Source: Moringa oleifera (Eukaryota; Streptophyta; Magnoliopsida; Brassicales; Moringaceae). Taken from it: DNA of 64,000 nucleotides. Position 1 is the stretch's first letter; each line of letters begins with the position of its first letter. The notes beneath the pieces are model-generated. The model was not told the DNA's origin, ran no database searches, and saw only the letters and a program-made list of their open reading frames with translations. The stretch covers positions 722,501 through 786,500 of the forward strand of contig JAJFZO010000583.1 of assembly GCA_021397835.1 (NCBI GenBank), read 5' to 3'. Below, one piece after another: positions 37,893 to 47,146 of the stretch. A program made the translations under genes and the position numbers.

Positions 37893-39686
37893 ATGCAGAT
37901 TCTGAGATGGGTTTTAAAGGTTTTTGTGGTATATGCCATGCTCGATGTTTTTCAAGTGTCAGTGTCTCAAGCGAGCTCGCAGACGCCAGTTTGCTCAGGG
38001 GAAGACATGGCTGCTCTTCTTGGCTTCAAAGCCAAAATCTTCAAGGACACTACGGATATTCTGTCTTCATGGGTAGGGAGAGACTGCTGTGGAGGAGATT
38101 GGGAGGGAGTCCAGTGCAATCCGGACACAGGGAGGATCAATGGGTTGGTGTTGCAGAGACCAGAAAGGGAAAGTGGGTTTTACATGAAGGGTAATCTGTC
38201 TCCTTCTCTGGGCAGTCTCAAATTCCTGGAGGTACTGGTGATAAGTGGCATGAAGCATATCACAGGTCCTATTCCTGAGAGCTTGGGCAATCTTACCCAT
38301 CTCACACAGTTGGTCCTCGAAGACAACTCTCTGGAAGGGAACATCCCTTTAGGTTTGGGTCACTTGTCCTTGCTCCAGACTCTCTCACTGGGTGGCAACC
38401 GCTTGAGGGGTCAAATTCCTCCAAGTTTAGGAAATATAAAAAATCTTGTCCAGTTGAATTTGGCCAGAAATTCCCTTGCTGGTCCAATCCCACCCACTTT
38501 CAAAAATTTTCTGGCTCTGCAGTCCCTCGATCTTAGCTTCAATTTATTATCTGGGTTGATCCCAGATTTTGTAGGGCTGTTCAAAAATCTCACCTTTCTT
38601 GACCTTTCCAATAACCAATTATCAGGTCAGGTACCTAGTTCTTTGTTCACGTTGCCCAATCTTCAGGACCTGTCCTTGAGCCACAACCAGCTCACAGGGA
38701 CAATCACAGACCAGATTGGTGGCCTGAAATCGCTTACTAGTCTTTCAGTGAGTGCTAACAGGTTTGTGGGTCATATACCAGCATCCATTTCAAGATTACC
38801 GAAGCTGTGGTCCCTAAATTTGTCCAGAAACAGTTTCTCAGATCCTTTACCAGTTATTCTGGGCAGGGGCTTTCCTGCTTTATTGTCAATCGACCTGTCT
38901 TACAACAATCTTAGCTTAGGGACAGTGCCCGGCTGGATCAAAGATAAGCCACTTTCAGATGTTAACCTAGCTGGTTGTAAACTGAGAGGAACCCTCCCGA
39001 AGTTTACCAGACCACGATCCTTAAGTTCCATAGACCTATCTGACAACTCACTAACCGATGGCATTTCAGCTTTCTTCACAAACATGTCTAGTTTGCAGAA
39101 GCTCAAGCTCTCAAACAACCAAATGAAGTTTGATCTTTCAGAGCTCAAGTTGCCTGACGGGATTTCTTCTATTGATCTACATTCAAATCAGCTTATGGGG
39201 TCTCTCTCAAGCCTCTTAAACAACCGCACAAGTAGCTTTCTGGAGGTAATGGATGTGTCGAACAACCAGATTTCAGGCAGGATTCCAGAATGCACTGAAG
39301 GCTTGAGCTTGAAAGTGTTAAACATAGGAAGCAACAAGATTGCAGGCCAAATACCCAGTTCAATATCAAACCTTGTTGAACTCGAGAGGTTAGATATTTC
39401 GAGAAATCATGTAACAGGCACAATTCCTACAAGTTTGGGGCAGTTGGTGAAGCTTCAATGGCTTGACTTGTCTATCAATGGGCTCACAGGCAAAATTCCA
39501 ATTAGCTTGTTGGGGATTAAAGCTCTGAAGCATGCAAGCTTCAGAGCAAACAGACTATGTGGAGAGATCCCTCAGAGGAGACCATTTAATGTCTTCCCGG
39601 CTGCTGCTTATGTTCACAATCTTTGCTTATGCGGCAAACCTTTACCACCTTGTAAGGGGAAGAAACAAGAGAAGATGGGCCAGTGA
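37893..39686 (+). CDS. Secreted leucine-rich-repeat protein (At5g23400-like)
   Basis: A single-exon gene of 597 residues. The first true ATG is at 37893, since the in-frame sequence upstream only offers a TTG. It is followed by a signal peptide (about residues 1-27, hydrophobic LKVFVVYAMLDVF). An LRRNT cap follows (Cys34 ... Cys65-Cys66 ... Cys75, with SSWVGRDCCGGDWEGVQC). About twenty plant-type repeats of L-x-x-L-x-L-x-x-N-x-L-x-G-x-IP fill residues 90-565. The C-terminus ends in LCLCGKPLPPCKGKK. There is no transmembrane helix, kinase domain or GPI-type tail, so the product should be an apoplastic or cell-wall LRR protein rather than a receptor kinase. It closely resembles the Arabidopsis At5g23400 family (recalled). 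Its ligand and role are not shown by the sequence. It converges on the HMGB gene, with 542 bases between stop codons. Confidence 0.93.
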   Translation: MQILRWVLKVFVVYAMLDVFQVSVSQASSQTPVCSGEDMAALLGFKAKIFKDTTDILSSWVGRDCCGGDWEGVQCNPDTGRINGLVLQRPERESGFYMKGNLSPSLGSLKFLEVLVISGMKHITGPIPESLGNLTHLTQLVLEDNSLEGNIPLGLGHLSLLQTLSLGGNRLRGQIPPSLGNIKNLVQLNLARNSLAGPIPPTFKNFLALQSLDLSFNLLSGLIPDFVGLFKNLTFLDLSNNQLSGQVPSSLFTLPNLQDLSLSHNQLTGTITDQIGGLKSLTSLSVSANRFVGHIPASISRLPKLWSLNLSRNSFSDPLPVILGRGFPALLSIDLSYNNLSLGTVPGWIKDKPLSDVNLAGCKLRGTLPKFTRPRSLSSIDLSDNSLTDGISAFFTNMSSLQKLKLSNNQMKFDLSELKLPDGISSIDLHSNQLMGSLSSLLNNRTSSFLEVMDVSNNQISGRIPECTEGLSLKVLNIGSNKIAGQIPSSISNLVELERLDISRNHVTGTIPTSLGQLVKLQWLDLSINGLTGKIPISLLGIKALKHASFRANRLCGEIPQRRPFNVFPAAAYVHNLCLCGKPLPPCKGKKQEKMGQ

Positions 39687-40228
39687 TCTGCTGACGCCAA
39701 CATTCTAAGGGATATATGTTCATGCCATATGAGCATTGCCGTATGGAAGATTGGGATATAGTTTCTGCTCTATAGAAGTTAATAATCCATTTTTTTGTTA
39801 AATCCCTAAAGATTTCTTGTTCAATTAAATGGTATCTTTATGAATAATGAAATGGCCCAAATGTACAGTGCTCAAGCACATTTCAATTAATCCTACAACT
39901 TCCAGGGCAATAGAAAGTGTAGAAGCAAGCTTTAGACAACTTAGTAATAGAATCACATGGGCATTGAATCATTTGTCTAAAGGCACTGTCCTGAAAATGG
40001 AGACAATTAACAAGGGCCCCATCTCAAAAGATGAATCTTCTATTATCATTTCTATTGTTAACACATGACATCCACTGGCAAGAATCCATTTGAACCTTGA
40101 TAAGAAGACTCAAATACATGCCCAAAACTTACAGAAATTCATAGACAAAAAGATTTAAGATTTACAATACCCCAACAATCAGACTCAAAAGAGTCATACA
40201 AAGAAAATGATTACAAAAGATTAGCATC
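39687..40228. other. 3' region between convergent LRR and HMGB genes
   Basis: Contains the 3' UTRs of both genes. A short plus-strand frame at 39847-40068 has no recognisable features and probably is not translated. Confidence 0.5.
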
Positions 40229-41889
40229 CTAGTAATCATCTAACACTTCTTCCTCTTCCTTCTCAACAACTTCCTTCTCTGAAGGCTCTTCATCCTAAAC
40301 AAAGCACAAAACCATAATTAGAAAGTAAACAGATCCATGAGAAGAATCAAATATTTGATATATGTGTGCGCGTGCATCAAAGCATGAAAACATACATCTT
40401 CATTTTCAGCATTGGTGCTCTCCAAGGCCTTCTCATACTCTGCTTTGAGCTCAGTAGCCTTGTCTAAGTAAGGCTTCTTCTCCTAAACCAGATGAAATCA
40501 AATGGTAAGAAACAATAAAAACAAAATTTTCTGATCAAGAACAATATATATATAAAATACTTCTTCAACTCACTTCATCTGTCATGGACTTCCATTTCTC
40601 ACCACCTTCCTTTGCAACCTACATTAAATTAGAGCAACATTAAATCACATTTGATACGAGTAAACCCTCCAACAGTGAAACAAGAAATAAAAGCCATCAT
40701 GTAAACAGTGGATCAAGTTTTATAATACCTCTTTAACACCCTTAGAGTTGGGGTTTGCTTCCTTGTAAGATTTTCTAAAATCATCCCTGAAATAGAAGAA
40801 TCCCCACCAAGAAAGCTTAGTAAATTAACATCTATAGTTACTATTTAATAGTATAAAAGAAAATCAAATGAAGAAACAGAAAGCAATACATGAAGAGAAA
40901 GAAGGCAGTGGGAGGACGCTTAGGTGCATTGGGACCTTTGCCCTTGGCCTTTCTAAGTCTCTTTGCCTTTGGTTCTGATGAGGTAGGTTTCTTCCTACAC
41001 CCCAAAAAATCACAAACCACAGAAATCAGGATCCCAAAGAGCCCAACTGTTAGTAAATAGAGCAAACAAAAATAAGGATTTACAGTTTTAGTGAAAGCAG
41101 AGCTTAACCTTTCTGCTGGTTTCTTTGTAGCCTCGGTGGGTTTTTCCACAACTTGAGCCTCTAAAACCAGCAATAGTATCAGTAACTTAGATAATTGCAT
41201 TAATTCAATCATGTAGATCACTTAAACACCAATAGAAATTAACATTTCAACATGCTTTATCTTAAATGTGCTTGTGTTTCATTCTTCCAGAGTTCCATAA
41301 AGTGACAAGGACAGATCATGAGAAGAAGGGGAAAAAAAAAATTCTAGTGAACTAGAAGAGGAAATCACCTAAATTCATCTTGATCTTTGCATCAAGGCTA
41401 CAGCTGTGCATGCTGATAAGTGCAACTGGCACGTCCTTGTTGCACTCTTCACTGCAATTTCACAGTTACCTTTAGTTGTGCACTTAAAAGTAAAACCCAG
41501 GTCGACAATCTAGTTCATTAATTAGAAACTTGAAAATAAAAAGCCTCGAGTACATGCAAATCAGCTCGTTTAGACAATTAAGGAATTAAATCATTGCCTT
41601 AATATAAATAGAACAGCCTATCCACCCAAAGCCAAGTGTATATCCCCAACTCATCAACTTGTCAGGAAATCAAATAAGGAAGAAGAGAATCACAAAACAA
41701 ACAAAAGAACAAGTCACTTCCCCCACCGGAGGCAAGAACAGAGAAGAAGAGAGAGGGAAAGAGAGATCACCATCGAGCAAAAGCACTGCCATCTTTGGCA
41801 CGAAGAAGTGAAGGGGCTCCATTTTCAGATTCAGCCTCCACTCTCTTCCTTGCCTTTGGCGGATTTGACTTCGACGACCTCCCTGCCAT
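40229..41889 (-). CDS. HMGB7: HMG-box protein, group B (HMGB7-type), eight exons
   Basis: Exons on the minus strand: 41889-41771, 41451-41369, 41160-41109, 40994-40890, 40786-40729, 40618-40574, 40482-40396 and 40294-40229. All introns are GT-AG and the joined frame is open for 204 residues. The N-terminus has MAGRSSKSNPPKARKRVE, then RAKDGSAFARCEECNKDV and a conserved SMHSCSLDAKIKMNLEAQVVE segment. A lysine-rich linker leads to one HMG box at about residues 106-176 (PNAPKRPPTAFFLFMDDFRK ... GGEKWKSMTDEEK-x-PYLDKA). The tail is acidic and ends EEEEVLDDY. Such proteins bend DNA and act in chromatin. The N-terminal segment identifies the At5g23420 type (HMGB7 in UniProt, HMGB6 in TAIR, as I recall). 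At 204 residues it is somewhat shorter in the acidic tail than I remember for Arabidopsis. Confidence 0.95.
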
Positions 41890-42052
41890 TCCTTCTTCCA
41901 CGGACTTCACAGAGATAAAGATGTCAAGGTCACTCTAGGTATAGATTCAGGAAGTGAGAGAACGGAATGGGAGAATGCGAAGAGGAATATGAGTTTGGGA
42001 GGCAATTAATAAATGAAAATGGAGAGGGAAAATTGAAAATTCTTCCCCAAAG

Positions 42053-42080
42053 TCTGGCGCCACAATAAACGCGCGCGTTT
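42053..42080 (-). promoter_or_regulatory. CG-rich promoter motifs of the HMGB gene
   Basis: About 165-190 bases upstream of the HMGB start lies TCTGGCGCCA (E2F-like, not a perfect TTTSSCGC match), followed by a perfect 14-bp palindrome AAACGCGCGCGTTT at 42067-42080. The latter contains CGCG-box cores of the kind bound by CAMTA factors. Function is inferred only. Confidence 0.35.
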
Positions 42081-44609
42081 TGGTATATTTGGAGAGCGCT
42101 TGTTGTCCCTTGACGAGGATTGATGAGTCGGCTCTCTTCACGGCCCTCCGTTTCTACCTGTACTCTCAAATTGACGGCTTAGATTCAGCATCACCCCTTC
42201 ATGGAGCTTGGACTGCATTCCACATAAGTAGAGTAAGCCCGGCCCAATTTCTTCATGCACTAAATCATGTAACTAAAATCCAATTTAGGCCCGAAACCTT
42301 GAAAAAACTCAATGGGCCAGTGGCTACATTTCATTTACTTGCTTAAATTAAAAAAGAAAAGAAAAAAAAAAAGAAGGGAGGTAAACAAACCATTCATGAA
42401 CAGAGAGGGGGTTCCTCTTAAGCTAAAGACCTATGTGATATCAACCCAATCCAAAATTTGATAATATAGGATGCTTTGCCTTCACTGTGTTTAAGGTTCT
42501 GTTCTATTTAGTGTTTTGTAATTTTCCTTAGAGGTGCACTCATTTCGTTACGAAAAAATTTTAAATGAGCTCTTATAATTTGCAAGCTTTAATGTGTTTC
42601 ACTAATTATTTTATGATATATATATATATATATATTGTAAATTTGAAGTACTTTTGAGATATTTTGTATTCAATTTATTGTGTGCTTTTTTCACTTTCAA
42701 TTAATTCAAATATGTAATCATTTAATAAACCTTTTTTTTGTAACTTTTTTTTTTTTGCACGTATGTGAAAAAGGCATGAACTTGATTTTAGAAATTTTTC
42801 TTTTTAATCTTACAAATAGATTTTAAGCACAATAAATATTTGTCAATACATATAAGAAATTTTTTGATGGTCAAATTCAGTAGGCATGAACTTGATTTTA
42901 GAAATTTTTCTTTTTAATCTTAAAAATAGATTTTAAGCACAATAAATATTTGTCAATACATATAAGAAATTTTTTGATGGTCAAATTCAGTAAATAATTG
43001 GCCAAATTTGGTTGGCTTTTTACAACATCAAAATATGTCAAGCCCAATATGCATTCATGAAAGCAAATAGTGTGTTGGTTAAACGATATTAAATTGTTTT
43101 TTCATAAGTTGCAAGCAACAATAGATAAGAACCTAACATGTCTTCATATGAGACCAACAAATACATGAAACTTAATATCCTATAGTGATTAATGACTGTT
43201 GCTCAATGGTGGTGAAAATGGTGATGACCATCAAAATATGAGTAACATTGACCATGCTTTCATACTAATAGTTAATCACATATATGGCAAGGAAATGGAT
43301 ATAGATATAATAATATGTTTAAGTCTCATAATTTTGTCTAGAGATCAAATAATGATGGCATAGATACTGCATTAGACTCTTCAGTATATTATTTTTAAGA
43401 TTTAAGACCAAAAAGACATCATGAAAACAAGTAAAGCCCAAAGAACCTTGGAAATGTCTGTGTTTCTTTGCTTGCCATACACTGACCTAATGAGGAAGCA
43501 AACAAACCCTTTAAATGAAAATATTAGTGTCTTTAAGCTAATTAAATGCAACTATGACCTTGATAAGCCGTGTAGCCAAAAAGATGAGTATCGATTCAAA
43601 GATTAGATGACAACATGCTCAAAAAAGTGTATTGTGTTATATTATTTCATAGATCGAGATTGATTCAATGCACCCTTCACTTCAGATTCATGGTTGACCA
43701 ATATAGTACGTACTTAAACTTTATTTTATATTATGTGTGTTTACTTGACATGTGGTCTTATATCTTAATAATTTTTTTTTTTTAATTTCGGCAGATTTTA
43801 GAAGCTATTATCCATAGTTATAAAAGCATAGTAAAAACGATGTCAGGATAATTTTTAACGCTTTAACCAATGATGTTTTTTCCTTTTTATGATTTGTGCT
43901 TTCTGCAAGCACGCTTGTAAACCATCATGGACAAAGTATAGCATTTCAAATTAATGACGCCATGCTTACGTCATTGTGTGCTCTTTATTTTTTTGTATGT
44001 GATTTTTCTTTTTCATTTGATCTATGTTTTATATATGTCAAACATAAAAGAAACTCACTATAATGTTTCTTTTTTTTTTTTCATTTTTTGTTCTTTCTTG
44101 AATTATTATGCAAAATTCACTCAAGTATGACTACATTCTCTTTGATGATACATATATATTTGCTCCTTGGATAGGTTGTGGACATCGAAAATCTTCATTC
44201 TCAACTTAGCAGGTCCCGTGAAAGCATTTTTCAAAATAGCTTTTATGGTAATTCATATGTTTGGTTGTGTAATACTATTTATAGACAACCAAATTTTTCA
44301 GTCTATTTTGTGTAACTTTTTCTTTTCTTTATGATGCTCATAGTTTTATGTAAACAATTTAAAAAATTGTCTTTTGCTCCAAATACAATTTATCCATTAT
44401 ATTTTTCTTTTTGTCTTCTGTCTCACTACGTAGGTAGAATTTTTTTGGGATTTTTAGTTTGATTATATAAAAGTAATAAATTTAGATTACTTATCCCCAA
44501 AATTATATGAGCTTATACAACATTTCTTATCACTTAAGTAATAGAGTTACTTCTCTAATCATATACCTCCAACAATATAGCAAAATTACTATTATTTTTT
44601 TGGTTGCAG
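42081..44609. other. Intergenic DNA, mostly AT-rich
   Basis: No gene seen. Contains a (TA)n run near 42618-42636 and a tandem duplication listed separately. Short open frames near 42080 and 43421 lack protein-like features. Confidence 0.45.
42773..42992. repeat. 110-bp tandem duplication, nearly identical
   Basis: The unit beginning GGCATGAACTTGATTTTAG at 42773 repeats at 42883. By eye the copies differ at a single base (CTTACAAATAG against CTTAAAAATAG), so the duplication is young. Confidence 0.95.
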
Positions 44610-45705
44610 AGGAGTTAAACCAATAGTTTTCCTTATTTGCGTTGAAAGAATAGTCATTGCAAAAATTATTGAAAGATTTATGAAGAGAGTATCCTATTTA
44701 GCTCATTTGACAATTTCATATTTGAATGGAGCTAATACATCGGTTGATACGTTGACACCAAAATTACAAAAAAAAAAACTTAGATTCATTTCGTTCTAGA
44801 AAGGGATCCAAAATTTTTATAATCTAGCAATTGACTTATAGGAGTATTTAGTTTTTGAAAACTTCATAATCAATCAATAAGCACTTTCTTAAGTCATTTT
44901 ATTATTTACTATGGATGTAGTTGAGTATGACAATTTATTTTTCATACTACTCTTGTGTTGTATGTTTTGATCTATTCAAGACAGTCTGAAGTTATGTTTA
45001 GTCTCAAGGACGAGCTCGATAAAATAATTTTTAATTTATCATCTTGCTATAAAAGTGAAGTTTTCTCTTACTTAAATGACTTAGGGTTCTTATAAGTTGT
45101 CAAAATCTAATTATATATATTTGCCAAAGAAACTTAAAACAAAGAGATCATCTATTTGATCTCATCAAAAGAGAATATTTGATGACAAACACAATTATAA
45201 CTGGAGATCCAGAATCTAACGCATATCCAATTGTGAAAACAAATGCATACTATGTGGATGCAACTAAAGCATTGTCGATTCAAGTATTGGCCTCATACAT
45301 CAATATTGTGAAATGCTACCCATGACAAGTATGGATATGCCTTCTTTGTCAGTTATTTAGAAATGGTTATGTCATGTATATGCAATAGATTTTTATTTTT
45401 ATTTTTTTGTAGCATTTCTCTTACATGAAAGCAATTTATATTGCATTTAATGTTGTTGGTTACTATACAATTTAAGCACTACACACCAAAGTATTCATTT
45501 TTCAGAGGATTCTATAAATGAAAATTGACAATACCTATTAATGCAAATTTTTAGACAATAGTTGGTCCAACGAATAGAAATTCTCATGTAGCAAAGCAAC
45601 TTATAAGCCTTGAAGAATGTAAGAAACTACATCAAATGGGTGCTCTAAATGATCATTTTCTACCTTCTTTTGACGGCATTTGGAAAATAAAGTTACAATA
45701 AAAAA
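44610..45705 (+). pseudogene. Dicer-like (DCL) gene fragment, decayed
   Basis: Four collinear blocks match plant Dicer-like proteins. After a TTGGTTGCAG acceptor at 44600-44609 comes the start of the C-terminal helicase region (FLICVERIVIAKIIERFMKR ... YLNGANTSVDTLTPKLQK, then LDSFRSRKG). At 44951-45019 a block reads SCVV-C-FDLFKTV-stop-SYV-stop-S-Q-GRAR, the helicase motif VIRFDLPKTVRSYVQSRGRAR with two stops. At 45187-45325 is NAYYVDATKALSIQ. At 45555-45698 an exon opens after TTTTTAG and reads IVGPTNRNSHVAKQL ... LEECKKLHQMGALNDHFLPS, the Dicer dimerisation domain (DUF283). PAZ and RNase III domains were not seen. An active gene would process double-stranded RNA into small RNAs. The paralogue is uncertain; I lean to DCL2. 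Confidence 0.75.
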
Positions 45706-46297
45706 GTAAGTTAACCTTTGTTTTTTTTTATAATTAACAATTAAATCTTTTACTATTAAATATCAATATAATTACCAATATATGCTAAACTATAAATTTT
45801 TTAAGACAATTAATAATTGTCACCAAAATGATTACAAATATTTATACATTAACTATTAAATAATTATTATTAAAATAAATACAAATTATTAATTATTTAT
45901 TGATCATTAAATAGAAGTCCCTAAAGAAGTCATTTAATTATCTTTAATAATTATCACTATTTATTTTTCAGATTCACAAATTAAAGTATAAAAATTAAAA
46001 TTTGTAACTTGCAATGTAATTCAATTAAATATACTCATTCATAGCTAAATATTATCTACATTAACTTCCTATATAACAAAATATATCCAAATATCTAATA
46101 GTCATTTATTAAAAATATAATTCAAAATAAAAAGTTTACTCATGCTTTTAAATTTAATTAAGAGTTTAAAAAGTAAAATATTAGCTCCATAAAATATTGT
46201 TAAGAAAGAACTAATTGTAAAATTATACTTCATACTAAAATAATTACACAATTTTTAAGAATTAAATCTTATGAGGCTGTCAATGAGTAATCTCTTC

Positions 46298-46480
46298 TAG
46301 GGGGGAGCATTCGGTTATTTCGGTTTATTCGGTTTGAAAATTTTTAAAACCGAATTAACCGAATTTTTTTTATAAATTAACCGAAACCGACCGAATTTAA
46401 AAGATAACCGAATTAACCGAACCGAATTTTTTTCAATCGGTTTAATCGGTTACCGAATAAACCGAATAAACCGAAAATTT
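46298..46480. repeat. Left terminus and subterminal repeats of the hAT element
   Basis: After the TIR there are about a dozen copies of CCGAA/TTCGG cores, mostly as AACCGAAT or TTCGGTTTA, in both orientations. Subterminal repeats are known transposase-binding sites in hAT elements such as Ac. Confidence 0.8.
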
Positions 46481-46544
46481 ATTTAAGTTTAAATTTTATA
46501 TTTTTTACTTTTAAATTGTTTTAAATCTTAATAATAATTTATAA

Positions 46545-47078
46545 TTTCCATCTCTGAGATAATGTTTCCATCGTTATCAACTGATAACAGATGAGCCTCA
46601 TCAGGAGCAAGGTCAGTTAACTTGGCTAAAGCATTTGATGTTTTGCCTTTAGCCAATACCTCCAAGTATTTGCCCAAGAGAATAAAGGATATCAACATTG
46701 CACTAGTCTCAAAAAAATCTTGTCCTTCAAATGTATCTGAAGTCATAGCTTTGATTGCTACATATGCAGAATAAAAATAAGCAGCATTGGTACCCAGTGC
46801 AACTAGAACATCCATATTAGCAGATTTTCTTCTCAAAGTATGGTATGATCCAACATAAAACCTAATAAAGACATCTTGGGATAAGTAATTATCGGGATAC
46901 AGAAAGAAATAGCGCATCACTACTTCACAGAATCAGAGACACTGACATTGTGGTAAAATAGCAGCAACAATACAAAAGAGGGGTACTGATTCATTACCTT
47001 CTGCCAACAAAGAATTGCACTGGCGTGCACAGGATCCATCTAAGAAGCATCCCAACACTGAGCATTCTGTAAATCTTG
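46545..47078 (-). pseudogene. HMA5: Captured HMA5-type copper ATPase fragment (two exons plus intron)
   Basis: Exon A (about 47069-46998) encodes MLSVGMLLRWILCTPVQFFV and GRR. A 136-base GT-AG intron (46997-46862) follows. Exon B (46861 to about 46545) encodes FYVGSYHTLRRKSANMDVLV, then ALGTNAAYFYSAYVAIKAM, EGQDFFETSAMLISFILLGK, YLEVLAKGKTSNALAKLTDL and VDNDGNIISEMEI. These are the transmembrane and actuator-proximal segments of plant P1B copper-transporting ATPases of HMA5 type. The copper-binding CPC motif, phosphorylation (DKTGT) and ATP-binding domains are absent. No stop interrupts the spliced frame. The fragment lies inside the hAT element, just 3' of the transposase and in the same orientation, so it is a captured host segment. 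Confidence 0.88.
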
Positions 47079-47146
47079 TACTCTAACCAGTTGCATCCAA
47101 TGTAATTGCACTGTAAATTACCTTGAAACAGCAATACACTTCCACA

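Noticed and set aside
39847..40068. 73-codon plus-strand frame between the LRR and HMGB genes
   Set aside because: No domain, composition or splice context supports it; it lies in the 3' UTR region.
42080..42346. 88-codon plus-strand frame upstream of HMGB
   Set aside because: It begins with TTG, has no recognisable features and overlaps the HMGB promoter.
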